The notes under the pieces: generated by a model
Seen by the model: the letters and a program-made list of their open reading frames with translations, nothing else
Database searches by the model: none
Told to the model about the DNA's origin: nothing
Shown here: one piece after another, positions 27,833 through 36,364 of the stretch
How the letters are laid out: every line of letters begins with the position of its first letter
How positions within the stretch are numbered: the stretch's first letter is position 1
From: Corallococcus sp. EGB
GTDB lineage: Bacteria > Myxococcota > Myxococcia > Myxococcales > Myxococcaceae
Length of the DNA: 64,000 nt
NCBI RefSeq assembly: GCF_019968905.1
Contig: NZ_CP079946.1
Location: 2,170,001-2,234,000, forward strand
Reading direction: 5' to 3'
Made by a program: the position numbers and the translations under genes

Positions 27833-30800
27833 ATGGGGCTTTCACCCACAGGCGGTGGGGTAGGCATTTCTGGAATCCATCCGGGCGAAGCCGCGCGTCG
27901 AGCCGAAGCCGTGCGTCAGGCCGCTGAGGCCGCGCGCCTCGCTGCGGAAGCCGCGCGGAAGGCGGCGGAGGCCGCGCGCAAGGCGCTTGAGGCGGCGCAG
28001 AAGGGAGTGGCGGCCGCGCGCCAGCAACAGGCCGCCGCGCAGAAGGCCGCCGCGGATGCGCAGAGGGCCGCGGCGGCGCAAGGACAGACACCCGAGGGTG
28101 CGAAGCGGACGAAGGCCGCTGCGGATGCCGCAGTGGCCGCCAACACCCAGGCGAAGGACAAGCTGGCCAACGCGGAGAAGGGGCTCCAGGCCGCCGAGGA
28201 GAAGGTGGCCCTGGCGGCGAAGAAGGCCGAGGAGGCCATGGGCAAGGCGAACATGGCCGCCACCCAGGAGAAGAAGACGCCGCCCTTCACGCAGAAGGAC
28301 CTCGACAGCGTCAAGCCGAAGAAGAACGAGCTGGTCTCCGCCTTCGAGGGCACCAGTCGCCGAGGGGAGCTGGAGAAGCTGCTCGGCACCGTCGCACCGC
28401 CGTCGACCCAGCCGGTCGCCACCTCGCAGCCCGTGGACGGTGAGAAGCTTCCGGCGGCGCTCGACGCGGTGGACCCGAAGGACATCGAGGCCGCGCTCAA
28501 GCTCGCGGATGGACAGACGTACACGGACCCGTCCAGCGGCGCGAAGTACCAGGTGAAGAAGGACGCCACCACGGGCGACACGGTGCTGTCCGACGCGAAG
28601 AACGGAAATACAGTCACGGTGAAGCCAGACGGCAGCTACACCTCCACGGTGACGTCGCAGGGGAAGACGAAGTCCGGTGGCACGGTGGACTCGACCTGGA
28701 CGAAGTCGTCCGACGCGCGGGGCCACGCCACGAGCCTCCAGTCGCGGAAGACGTCCACCGAGCAGCACCCGGAGACGGGCGCCACCACCACGTCCGCCAC
28801 CACCACCTACGACGCCAGCCGGTCGCCTCCGGTGCCGCAGTCGCGCACGGAGGAGATGCGGATGGAGAGGCCTCCGGCGGCGCTCGCCCAGAAGCCAGGC
28901 ACGCCCCAGGGCCCGACGACGGTGAAGACGGAGACGCAGTTCGACGCGCGGGGCCTGCCGACGAAGCAGACGAAGACGACCGAGGTGCGCACGCAAGGCT
29001 ACAACGCGGGCGCAGTCAACGACTTCGAGGCCTCGCAGGGGAAGGCCCTGGGGGATGCCTCCAAGGGCGCGGACCACCACAAGGCGAACAACCCCGCCAC
29101 GTCCCTGAAGCCGGGCGAGTCCAGCCTGACGCTGACGGAGGAGACGCGCTACAACGCCAAGGGCGAACCCGCCGTGTCCACGCAGAAGACGGACTCGGTG
29201 GAGCTCAAGCCCGCTCCCAAGGATGCCAACGGCAATGGCGTGCAGGTGGTGCGCCGCCAGCAGGAGGTGACGCGCGGCCCCAAGGACGCGACCTCCACCG
29301 ACTCGCTGCCCGCGGTGTCGTCTGGGACGCCGGGCCACATGAGCAGTCGCACCACGGCCACGTCGTATGACCCGGATGGGTCCACGTTCGAGAAGGGCCA
29401 TGCGAGCCGCACACAGACGGTGTCGCAGGCGTCGGGCACGGTGGATGCGAATGGTCAGGTCCAGCTGAAGCACGAGCCGTTGGAGGTGAAGAGCCTCCAG
29501 GAGGCCGGCAAGAACCGCTGGAAGTACGACCACGTCAGCTTCGAGGTGGATGGCAATGGCAAGCCGGTGCAGGGCAAGGAGCCGAAGAAGCTCGACAAGG
29601 AGCGCCAGCTTCCCTTGCTCCAGGACATCAAGGACTGGGCCGTTGACGGGCTGAAGGACCTGGCGAACGCGGCGGGGGACCTCGCCCGGGACGCGCTGAG
29701 CTTCGCGAAGGAGGAGCTGCTCAAGCCGGTGGATGCGGCCATCGACCAGATGACCGGGCCGGTCGAGGACCGGCTGGCGGATGAAATCAAGCAGCTCAAC
29801 AGCCCCGGCGATGCGCTGACGTTGAGCGGCAACCTCGACGCGAAGGTCGGCCTCAAAGGGGGCATCGGGGGCGAGATCGAGGTCGAGATGACCTCGGATG
29901 GCAAGTACCAGCTGTCCGCCGAGGTGACGGGCGACGTGGGCGTGGGCGTGGTGGGGTCTGCGTCCGTGTCGGGTGGTGGCCGTATGGAGATGACCTTCGA
30001 TACGCCGGAGGAAGCGGCGAGGGCGGCGATCATCCTGGGCAAGGGGCCGGCGGCGATTGCCTCGGGGGGCAAGGACCAGAAGTTCATGCTCGACCACCTG
30101 ACCGCGATGGAGGTGAGCCTGGGCGTCGAGGCGGAGGCGGGGCTCGAAGGCAAGGTGGGGCCGTTCAACGCGGACCTGTCCGCGAGCATTGGCGCGACGC
30201 AGAGCTACCGGGTGGAGTTCGAGAAGGGCAAGCCGACGCACCTGGTGAGCACGGTGGAGGTCGAGGGCTCCGGCGCGGCGATCCTCGCGGCAGGCTTCAA
30301 GGGCAAGGTGGGCGTCGAGCTCGGCGGTGAAGTCTCGGGGACGGTGAGCCTGGAGACCCGGATTCCGCTCGACGCGAGCAAGGTGGACGCCACGGACGTG
30401 ATGTCGTTCATCCACAACCCGGTGTCGGCGGCCCTGGTGGATTCAGCGGAGACGACCATCTCCATCGAGGGCTCGGTGGACGCGGGGAAGGAGGGCCAGT
30501 TCTTCACGGCCGAGCTCAGCGGGCTGAGCGGTGAGGAGCTGAAGGGGGTCGCGAAGAAGATGATGGCCGGTGATTTCGAGACGGCCTTCGACGGGGTGCA
30601 ATACGAGTCAAAGACCACCTCCGGTTCGTACAAGGACCGTGAGGTGGGCGTGGGCGCGAAGCTCGGCGTGGTGGACTTCGAAATCAACGCCCGGCACCGC
30701 GACATGACGGCCGAGGGCAGCGGTGGAGAGGCGGGGCCCAAGGTCAGCGCGGGGGGCGACGGCGAGGGTGGAGGCAAGACGAAGAAGAATCGCGGCGGCG

Positions 30801-32623
30801 GTGGGACGTCGGGGAGCAGTGGCTCCAAGGGGAGCGATGGGAACTCGCCCACTGGGGGGAGCAAGCCCTCGGGGAGCGCGGGAGGGACGGACGCGTCCTC
30901 GAAGCCCGGGGGCAACGCGACGACTGGCAAGGGACAGCAGCCGGGGACGATGGCGAACGCTCCGACTCCGGAGCAGGTCGCGCGCCCGCCAGCGAACCGG
31001 CTGCCTCCGAACGCGTACCGGGTGAATCCCGCGACGGGGCAGCTCATCCTCGCGCCGGGGTCGCAGCAGCCTCGCGCTGAGCGGCCCGCCACGACGGAGG
31101 CGCGGCCGGCGACGCCGGAGCGGGCGACCGACAACACGGGGCGCCCGCCCGTGCCGGTGGTGCGCAATCCCCAGCTCCCGGGCCGCACCACGCGAGTGCG
31201 CTATGACGATGGGAAGGTCCGAATCGAGGCGGGTCCGGGCGCGACGCGTGAGGACATCCAGGCGCACCTGGAGACGGCGCGCATCCTCCAACGCTATGAG
31301 GGGGCGATGGGGAAGGTGCGCCAGCTCATCGATAAGGTGAAGCAGGCCATCACGGGGATGCCGGGTTATGGGAGCCAGGGCTTCGAGTCACGGTTGGAGG
31401 TCAAGAAGCTCTCCAGCATCCTCAAGGACCTGGAGGCCATGCGGGCGCAGCTCGAGCAGAGCATCAAGGGGGCGACGAACATGCTGACGACGGCCACGGC
31501 CGCACAGCGGGCAGAGCTGGAGCGCCAGATCTCCAGCGTGGAGAGCCAATTTCGGACGCATGCGGCGCAAGTGGACTCCCTGGTGGAGGGGAGGGGCTAT
31601 GTGGCACGAGAGGACGAAGTTGCGCCCGTGGTTGATCCGGATGAGCGGCTGCCTCGGGGCGTTGATGCCTGGGTGTCCGAAGTCCTCCCTCCCCTCATCA
31701 AGCCGAAAGATGTGAAGGTCCATGTGGCGGGGATGCCTCCGGCCCCCGGTCCGGGAGCGCACTGGGATGGTGAAACACTGCGTGTGATAGATTCTGGTGG
31801 GATGGGCGAGTTTGTTGTGAATCGCGAGAGAATAGGCAGCCTGCCGGAGGGAGTACCTCCCTGGGTTGCCAGGGCGATTCCGCCTCACATTCAGCCGGGA
31901 GCCTTGAGGATCGAGGCGAGCAAAGTCACCACGGGCAAGCCCAATGACAATCTGCGTTCCCCTGAGCCCAATACCGCGTACTGGGTGGATGGAAGGTACC
32001 TTTACGTGACGGACAGCAGGGGACGAGTTGCCTCCGTGGAAGGCGACCTCTACCTCGTGGAAAAACAGGTCCGGAGCCGCGACCAGAGTAAAGCGAACAA
32101 GCTGTATTTCTACACTGAGTCCGGGACGCGGGTTCCGCTCATGGATGGTGGCGCGGGGGGGCAGCCATCGAAGTACCCACACGATGAGGGTGGGCATCTC
32201 ATCGGCGCGCAATTTGGAGGGCCGGCGGAATTCATCACTTACGTTCCGCAGACCCGGTATCAGAATGGCTCGGTGACCAAACTGCCGTGGGACCCCCGCC
32301 TTCGCAAGGACGCGAATGGAGACGTGATTCCGCCCAAGGATCGTGATTACATTCTCAACTGGCATGAGCTTGAGATGGACTCGGCCAAGCGTCTCGGCGG
32401 GGGGGATTCGATTCGGGTGAGGATCTTGCCACAGTTCATTTCTGCGTCGACGAATCGCCCTGATGCAATTCGAGTTGAGGCGTTTGTTAGAACTCCTGAA
32501 GGTGAAGTGGGTCGCAATGATTGGGTGTTTGGAAACACCTCTCGCATGGATAGGTTTGAAAAAGACAAGCCCGAAGGCCAGGGGGATGAGGGTGGGGTGG
32601 CGCCCAGGGCAACCGCATCTTGA
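27833..32623 (+). CDS. GISG-family protein C, polymorphic-toxin-like with C-terminal DNA/RNA endonuclease
   Basis: A 1596-residue multidomain protein. Residues 1-15 contain GISGI as in protein A, followed by Ala-rich heptads (AAEAARKAAEAARK) to about 140. Residues about 300-560 hold loosely YD-like repeats (TTTYDASRS, TQFDARGLPTKQ, TRYNAKGEP, TSYDPDGS). About 650-960 is the GISG beta block, including MTFDTPEEAARAAIIL. A Gly/Ser/Pro linker, a coiled coil and two copies of a pre-toxin repeat follow (LPRGVDAWVSEVLPP and LPEGVPPWVARAIPP). The last 170 residues match non-specific endonucleases: DEGGHLIGAQFGGP with the catalytic His, then YQNGS and a WDPRL segment. G+C drops near the 3' end, as in swapped toxin tips. 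The ATG at 27833 fits the leader. No signal peptide is seen. Confidence 0.8.
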   Translation: MGLSPTGGGVGISGIHPGEAARRAEAVRQAAEAARLAAEAARKAAEAARKALEAAQKGVAAARQQQAAAQKAAADAQRAAAAQGQTPEGAKRTKAAADAAVAANTQAKDKLANAEKGLQAAEEKVALAAKKAEEAMGKANMAATQEKKTPPFTQKDLDSVKPKKNELVSAFEGTSRRGELEKLLGTVAPPSTQPVATSQPVDGEKLPAALDAVDPKDIEAALKLADGQTYTDPSSGAKYQVKKDATTGDTVLSDAKNGNTVTVKPDGSYTSTVTSQGKTKSGGTVDSTWTKSSDARGHATSLQSRKTSTEQHPETGATTTSATTTYDASRSPPVPQSRTEEMRMERPPAALAQKPGTPQGPTTVKTETQFDARGLPTKQTKTTEVRTQGYNAGAVNDFEASQGKALGDASKGADHHKANNPATSLKPGESSLTLTEETRYNAKGEPAVSTQKTDSVELKPAPKDANGNGVQVVRRQQEVTRGPKDATSTDSLPAVSSGTPGHMSSRTTATSYDPDGSTFEKGHASRTQTVSQASGTVDANGQVQLKHEPLEVKSLQEAGKNRWKYDHVSFEVDGNGKPVQGKEPKKLDKERQLPLLQDIKDWAVDGLKDLANAAGDLARDALSFAKEELLKPVDAAIDQMTGPVEDRLADEIKQLNSPGDALTLSGNLDAKVGLKGGIGGEIEVEMTSDGKYQLSAEVTGDVGVGVVGSASVSGGGRMEMTFDTPEEAARAAIILGKGPAAIASGGKDQKFMLDHLTAMEVSLGVEAEAGLEGKVGPFNADLSASIGATQSYRVEFEKGKPTHLVSTVEVEGSGAAILAAGFKGKVGVELGGEVSGTVSLETRIPLDASKVDATDVMSFIHNPVSAALVDSAETTISIEGSVDAGKEGQFFTAELSGLSGEELKGVAKKMMAGDFETAFDGVQYESKTTSGSYKDREVGVGAKLGVVDFEINARHRDMTAEGSGGEAGPKVSAGGDGEGGGKTKKNRGGGGTSGSSGSKGSDGNSPTGGSKPSGSAGGTDASSKPGGNATTGKGQQPGTMANAPTPEQVARPPANRLPPNAYRVNPATGQLILAPGSQQPRAERPATTEARPATPERATDNTGRPPVPVVRNPQLPGRTTRVRYDDGKVRIEAGPGATREDIQAHLETARILQRYEGAMGKVRQLIDKVKQAITGMPGYGSQGFESRLEVKKLSSILKDLEAMRAQLEQSIKGATNMLTTATAAQRAELERQISSVESQFRTHAAQVDSLVEGRGYVAREDEVAPVVDPDERLPRGVDAWVSEVLPPLIKPKDVKVHVAGMPPAPGPGAHWDGETLRVIDSGGMGEFVVNRERIGSLPEGVPPWVARAIPPHIQPGALRIEASKVTTGKPNDNLRSPEPNTAYWVDGRYLYVTDSRGRVASVEGDLYLVEKQVRSRDQSKANKLYFYTESGTRVPLMDGGAGGQPSKYPHDEGGHLIGAQFGGPAEFITYVPQTRYQNGSVTKLPWDPRLRKDANGDVIPPKDRDYILNWHELEMDSAKRLGGGDSIRVRILPQFISASTNRPDAIRVEAFVRTPEGEVGRNDWVFGNTSRMDRFEKDKPEGQGDEGGVAPRATAS

Positions 32624-32679
32624 ATGGCTGAATTCATTGATATGTGATGTGCACCTGAAGAATCCCCTCGTCTAGCGAG

Positions 32680-33084
32680 TTGATCAGCACACGCTTGGTC
32701 GGCGGCTGTGTGCGAAGGCGCTGGTGTCAGCGCAAAGAGGCGGTCACCCTGACGCGCAAGGTGGCCATTGACGAAGTGCAGGTGCGGGCGTTCCTGACGG
32801 AAGTGTTCGAGGAGGACCTGCACGTCAAACGAATCCTGTCCCTGTCGCACGCGCCGCTGGGGGCGGTGCAGGCGACGAGCCTGTCGGTAGCGGCCATCGG
32901 CAAGGCCATGGCGTGGGCGCGTGGAGAGGACGTCACGTCCAAGCACGCGGTGAAGCAGGTCGACCGGCTGTTGTCCAATGGGGGCTTCGACGTGTGGAGG
33001 CTCTTCGCGGCCTGGGTGTCCTTCGTACTGTCGGAGCGGACCGAGGCCGTCATCGCGCTGGACTGGACGGACTTCGAGCAGGAC
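32680..33084 (+). mobile_element. IS4-family transposase relic (N-terminal part)
   Basis: The frame shows VKRILSLSHAPLGAVQATSL, TSKHAVKQVDRLLSNGGFDV, WRLFAAWVSFVL and VIALDWTDFEQD, the start of an IS4-type transposase up to the first catalytic Asp in LDWTDF. It is cut exactly at the end of the IS66 element at 33085. A second, shorter scrap of the same kind is at 58563. It occupies the place where an immunity gene for the nuclease would be expected. Confidence 0.85.
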
Positions 33085-33111
33085 GTAGCCGTCCGGCCAG
33101 TGACGTGCCGG
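33085..33111 (+). repeat. IS66 left terminal inverted repeat
   Basis: GTAGCCGTCCGGCCAGTGAC plus GTGCCGG, matching the opposite end with two or three mismatches. It starts with GTA as IS66-family ends do. Confidence 0.8.
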
Positions 33112-33238
33112 AAGGATTGAAGACGGACCACGACCGTGCACGGCGGGCGCCGCGAGGAGCGAGCTGTTCAGGGACTGGGCTGGAGGGGCGAAGCGGGCGG
33201 GTCGGCGGTGCGTCGCCGCATCCACTCGTGGGGTAGCA

Positions 33239-33916
33239 GTTCACCGATATGAGCCACTGCCCCGCCTCATTCTGGGTGAGGAAAGTCCAGAGGTAGCCCC
33301 GCTTCGTCTTCTTCACGTCCAGCATGCGCAGCGGCGTCTCGTCGGCCCACACCACGTCCGCGGACGCAATGCATTGCAAGAGGTGCTGCGAAAGAGGCAG
33401 CAACACCGAGGCGGCCTTGTGGAAGAGGTCCGTCAGCGTGCTGCGAATCATGGGCACGCCGCCTCGCTCCACGCGCTCGCGCCAGCCGGTGCAAGGGCAT
33501 GGCATCCGCGCACTTGGACGTCACCACGTGCGCGAGGAAACCTGGGCCGTACTCGCCCCGGTCCACCACCCTGGCGGGCGCGGGCGCCTTCAAATCCTCA
33601 CTCCCACACGCGGGGCAGTGGCGCGCTTCAGGTGACACCAGGTGCCGTACCTCGCGCGTGGGCGCCTGCTGGGCCTTGAGCGCGGCCCGCTCGCGACGCT
33701 TCGCGAGGGCCGCCTGCGTCCGTGACGCTTCGGCCTCGGGGCTGGGTGACTCGCCTCTGAGCTCCTCGGCGACAGGGGCAGCTTCTCCGCCTTGCGGCCG
33801 AAGACGCGCCGCTCCAGCGCGGCCATCTTCGACTCCAGCGACGTCATCCGCTCGCGCAGCTCCTCGGCTTCCTCCCGCCACGGGCAGAAATGGTCCTGGG
33901 GAAGCTCGCGGGGCAC
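33239..33916 (-). pseudogene. IS66 transposase TnpC, frameshifted and truncated
   Basis: Three frames together give the IS66 transposase front half. The first has a coiled-coil leader, MTSLESKMAALERRVFGRKA. Then comes a zinc-binding segment, HCPACGSEDLKAPAP, with RGEYGPGFLAHVVTSKCADA. After another shift come LTDLFHKAASVLLPLSQHLL and VVWADETPLRMLDVKKTKRG. ADET is the first catalytic Asp region. Homology stops at about LWTFLTQNEAGQW, so the later acids are absent. The transposase cannot be active. Confidence 0.85.
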
Positions 33917-33962
33917 CGGGTGCCCATTCCGCGCTGTCAGCCTTCGCGCCCCCGCCGGGCCT

Positions 33963-34328
33963 TCAGGAGGCCGCGCGCCCGGGCGGAGTCCAGGCCGGCG
34001 GGCGTCGCACGTCCGCCACGTCGAGGCCGTCCAGCAGCATCGCCAACTGGGTAGCCTCCAACTGCACCGCTTTCGTGTCCGCGTCCACCCGCGGCAGCCG
34101 GAAGCGGCCCGTCTCCAGCCGCTTGTAGAGAAGCACGAAGCTGCCCCGGCTCCACGTCAGCACCTTCACTCTGTCGCCCTTTCGCGAGACGAAGGCGAAG
34201 AGGTGGCCCGAGTAGACGTCCTCGCCCCACGCCGTGCGCACCAGAGTCATGAGGCCGTCAATCGACTTGCGCATGTCCACCGGCTCCACTGCCAGCACCA
34301 CGCGCACCGAGGCAAGCAGGGCGAACAC
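33963..34328 (-). CDS. tnpB: IS66 family accessory protein TnpB
   Basis: A 121-residue protein with the IS66 Orf2 signature VVLAVEPVDMRKSIDGLMTL, LFAFVSRKGDRVKVLTWSRG and FVLLYKRLETGRF. The length agrees with the family. It is required with TnpA and TnpC for IS66 transposition, in a role not defined in detail. It overlaps nothing and lies 3 bases after tnpA. It looks intact although the element is dead. Confidence 0.9.
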   Translation of the reverse strand: MFALLASVRVVLAVEPVDMRKSIDGLMTLVRTAWGEDVYSGHLFAFVSRKGDRVKVLTWSRGSFVLLYKRLETGRFRLPRVDADTKAVQLEATQLAMLLDGLDVADVRRPPAWTPPGRAAS

Positions 34329-34331
34329 GGC

Positions 34332-34646
34332 TTACCGTCCCAGCGCCGCGACGAGATGGGCCACGTAACCGACGTCGGTGCCTACCGCGAATCGCACCCG
34401 CGCTCCGCTCGCGGCCACCACCTCCAGCACCATTTCCGTCGCCGCGGGACTCCTCGCCACTTGCACCGGCAAGAGTCTCACGGCTTCCGCTCGCGACGCC
34501 GCGCTCCGCCGATGCCGGTGTACCCACGACTGCAACGTGCTCAGCCGCACGCCATTCGCCAACGCGAACTCCCGCTGCGTCTGCCCACTCGCCTCGAACG
34601 CTTCAGCGACGCGCGCCCACGCCGGCTTCTCCACCTGCTTCGCCAT
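34332..34646 (-). CDS. tnpA: IS66 family accessory protein TnpA
   Basis: A 104-residue protein beginning MAKQVEKPAWARVAEAFEAS with a helix-turn-helix-like part, TQREFALANGVRLSTLQSW, as in IS66 Orf1. The ATG at 34646 is the natural start, since the longer frame enters the inverted repeat. It is the first gene of the element and is followed by tnpB with a 3-base gap. Confidence 0.85.
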   Translation of the reverse strand: MAKQVEKPAWARVAEAFEASGQTQREFALANGVRLSTLQSWVHRHRRSAASRAEAVRLLPVQVARSPAATEMVLEVVAASGARVRFAVGTDVGYVAHLVAALGR

Positions 34647-34689
34647 GCCCCGAAGCGTCCGACGCGCGCCGCTACCCCGGCAATCCCTC

Positions 34690-34716
34690 ACCGCACGTCA
34701 TTGGCCGGACGGTTAC
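34690..34716 (-). repeat. IS66 right terminal inverted repeat
   Basis: On the minus strand GTAACCGTCCGGCCAATGAC then GTGCGG, the partner of the left end at 33085-33111. Confidence 0.8.
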
Positions 34717-34788
34717 GGCCGGCCGCTGTAGTGGCAGCAGGCCGGCCAGTCTTTCCCATTGCGCGTCGGTCAGTTCTCCCAGCCTCAT
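34717..34788 (-). mobile_element. IS5-family transposase, first 24 codons
   Basis: From the ATG at 34788 the minus strand reads MRLGELTDAQWERLAGLLPL followed by QRPA. This is the typical start of an IS5-family (DUF4096) transposase. It is cut at the IS66 tip, so IS66 either landed in this gene or was joined to it by deletion. Confidence 0.7.
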
Positions 34789-34843
34789 GAACGCCGGGCG
34801 CCCTCAACCTATATCGCGGACACGCCCTGGGCCGGGCGGGCCC

Positions 34844-36286
34844 TCAGCCGGAGAGCTCCTCTCCCAGCGCGCGCAGGTGGGCGAGCAACCCCTGTGTCTC
34901 CGAGGCCGTGGCTCGGTGGTTGACGAGGCAGGCCCTGAGCGCGGTGTGTCCCTTCAGCTTCGTCCCGGTCAGGAAGTACGTCCCTCGTCGCTCGCATTCC
35001 TCCAGGAGCCGGTCGTTCAGCCCGTCCACCGCGTCCTCGCCCAGGGCGCGCAGCTTCTCCGGGGCGTAGCGGAAGCACACGATGGAGAGTGGGGCGGGAG
35101 CCATCAGCTCGAAGTCCGGGGACTGTTCGATGTCCGCCGCGAGTTGGCGCATGAGCCGCACGTTGTCCTCGATGACCGCCGCCAGCTTGTGGCTGCCGTA
35201 GACCTGGAACTGCATCCAGACCTTGAGGGCTCGGAAGCTGCGCGACAGTTGGAACGTGTGGCCCATCCAATCCCAGCGCTCCTCGCTGTCGCTCTTCGCG
35301 CGCAGGTAGGGCGCGGCGTAGCCGAACGTGTTCCGCAGGCTCGTCCAGTCCCGGACGAGGGCACAGCCTGCTTCGAAAGGGACCTGGAGCCACTTATGTG
35401 GGTCGAGCGCGATGGAGTCCGCGCGCCGCATGCCTCGGAACAGTTCCCGTGTGAGGTCCACTGACGCCGCCGCCGCGCCGTAGGCTCCGTCGACGTGGAA
35501 CCAGAGGCCATGGCGCGAGGCCACGTCCGCGAGCGCGTCGAGGTCGTCCACGCTCCCGGTGTTGACGGTGCCGGCGTTGCCCACCACGCAGAAGGGGCGC
35601 AGACCCTCGCGCTGGTCCTGGAGGATGAGTGCCTCCAGCGCCGCCACGTCGACACGATAGTGGGCGTCGACCGGAATCTTCCGCAGAGAGCGGCTCCCGA
35701 GGCCGAGCATCTGCACGGACTTCATGACGCACGAGTGGGTCTCCGCGGAGGCATAGAGGGTCAGCGGACGTCCGGCCTGCTGGCAGCCCTCCTCGCGAGT
35801 CTCGGGGGCCTGGGCGTCCCGGGCGACACGCAGGCAGTACAGGTTCGCCTCGCTGCCGCCGCTCACCAGGGCGCCCCCCGCGTCCTCCCGGTAGCCGATG
35901 AACTCCGACAGCCAGCGCAGGGTGGTGCGCTCGATTTCGGCCGCCGCGGAGGCGAGGTGCCACTTCGCGTGGTTCACGTTCAGCGCGGCGCAGAGCAGCT
36001 CCGCCAGGATGCCCACCTGACTCCCACCGGACATCACGTAGGCGAAGAAGCGCGGGCTGATGTTCAGGGTGGAGTGCTCGAAGATGAAAGGGATGTCCCG
36101 GGCCAGCACCTCCTCGGGGGCGCGGCCTTCCGTGGGCAAGGGCCCAGAGAACTGGTCCGCGACGAGTCGGGGCGAGCTGGAGTGGGTGACCCGCTTCTGT
36201 TCCAGGCCGGCATAGAGCGAGAGCACCTGCTCACAGGAGCGCTCCAGCAACTGGCGGAAGCGGAAGAGGTCGAGGTCGAGTGTCAT
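34844..36286 (-). CDS. PLP-dependent group II amino acid decarboxylase
   Basis: A 480-residue pyridoxal-phosphate enzyme of the aromatic amino acid/glutamate/aspartate decarboxylase group. The cofactor lysine is Lys298 in DPHKW, and Asp266 in WFHVDGAYG should pair with the pyridine nitrogen. ALVSGGSEANLYCLRVARDA near residue 140-160 is the phosphate region. The substrate could be a tryptophan-, tyrosine- or diaminobutyrate-like amino acid and cannot be told by eye. The ATG at 36286 begins the domain; the open frame upstream crosses the regulator's repeats. It is divergent, 78 bases apart, from a MocR-type regulator that probably controls it. Confidence 0.85.
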   Translation of the reverse strand: MTLDLDLFRFRQLLERSCEQVLSLYAGLEQKRVTHSSSPRLVADQFSGPLPTEGRAPEEVLARDIPFIFEHSTLNISPRFFAYVMSGGSQVGILAELLCAALNVNHAKWHLASAAAEIERTTLRWLSEFIGYREDAGGALVSGGSEANLYCLRVARDAQAPETREEGCQQAGRPLTLYASAETHSCVMKSVQMLGLGSRSLRKIPVDAHYRVDVAALEALILQDQREGLRPFCVVGNAGTVNTGSVDDLDALADVASRHGLWFHVDGAYGAAAASVDLTRELFRGMRRADSIALDPHKWLQVPFEAGCALVRDWTSLRNTFGYAAPYLRAKSDSEERWDWMGHTFQLSRSFRALKVWMQFQVYGSHKLAAVIEDNVRLMRQLAADIEQSPDFELMAPAPLSIVCFRYAPEKLRALGEDAVDGLNDRLLEECERRGTYFLTGTKLKGHTALRACLVNHRATASETQGLLAHLRALGEELSG

Positions 36287-36314
36287 GGCCGCAAGGTAGA
36301 GCTGTCCGCCAGAT

Positions 36315-36355
36315 GGATACAGATGCAGAAAACGGAATCCCATGGGATACAGTTG
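36315..36355 (+). promoter_or_regulatory. Two direct repeats, likely MocR operator
   Basis: GGATACAGATG (36315-36325) recurs as GGATACAGTTG (36345-36355), exactly 30 bases apart, about three DNA turns, so both face the same side. The repeats lie between the divergent decarboxylase and MocR genes. MocR/PdxR-type regulators commonly bind direct repeats in such intergenic regions. The second copy ends 9 bases before the regulator start, which suggests autoregulation. Confidence 0.65.
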
Positions 36356-36364
36356 GGGATGCCC

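Larger units (their letters stand above)
33085..34716 (-). mobile_element. IS66-family element, internally deleted
   Basis: The element is bounded by inverted repeats GTAGCCGTCCGGCCAGTGAC (33085 on) and GTAACCGTCCGGCCAATGAC (minus strand, from 34716). It contains tnpA, tnpB and a broken tnpC in the normal IS66 order. At 1.6 kb it is about 0.9 kb short. The flanking 8 bases differ (AGCAGGAC and GGCCGGCC), so there is no target duplication, and one or both flanks were rearranged after insertion. Confidence 0.85.

Noticed and set aside
32680..33120. Gene after the nuclease considered as its immunity gene
   Set aside because: The sequence (SKHAVKQVDRLLSN, LDWTDF) is an IS4 transposase fragment.
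35495..36358. Long open frame joined to the front of the MocR gene
   Set aside because: It is the antisense shadow of the decarboxylase; the GntR domain starts at 36365.
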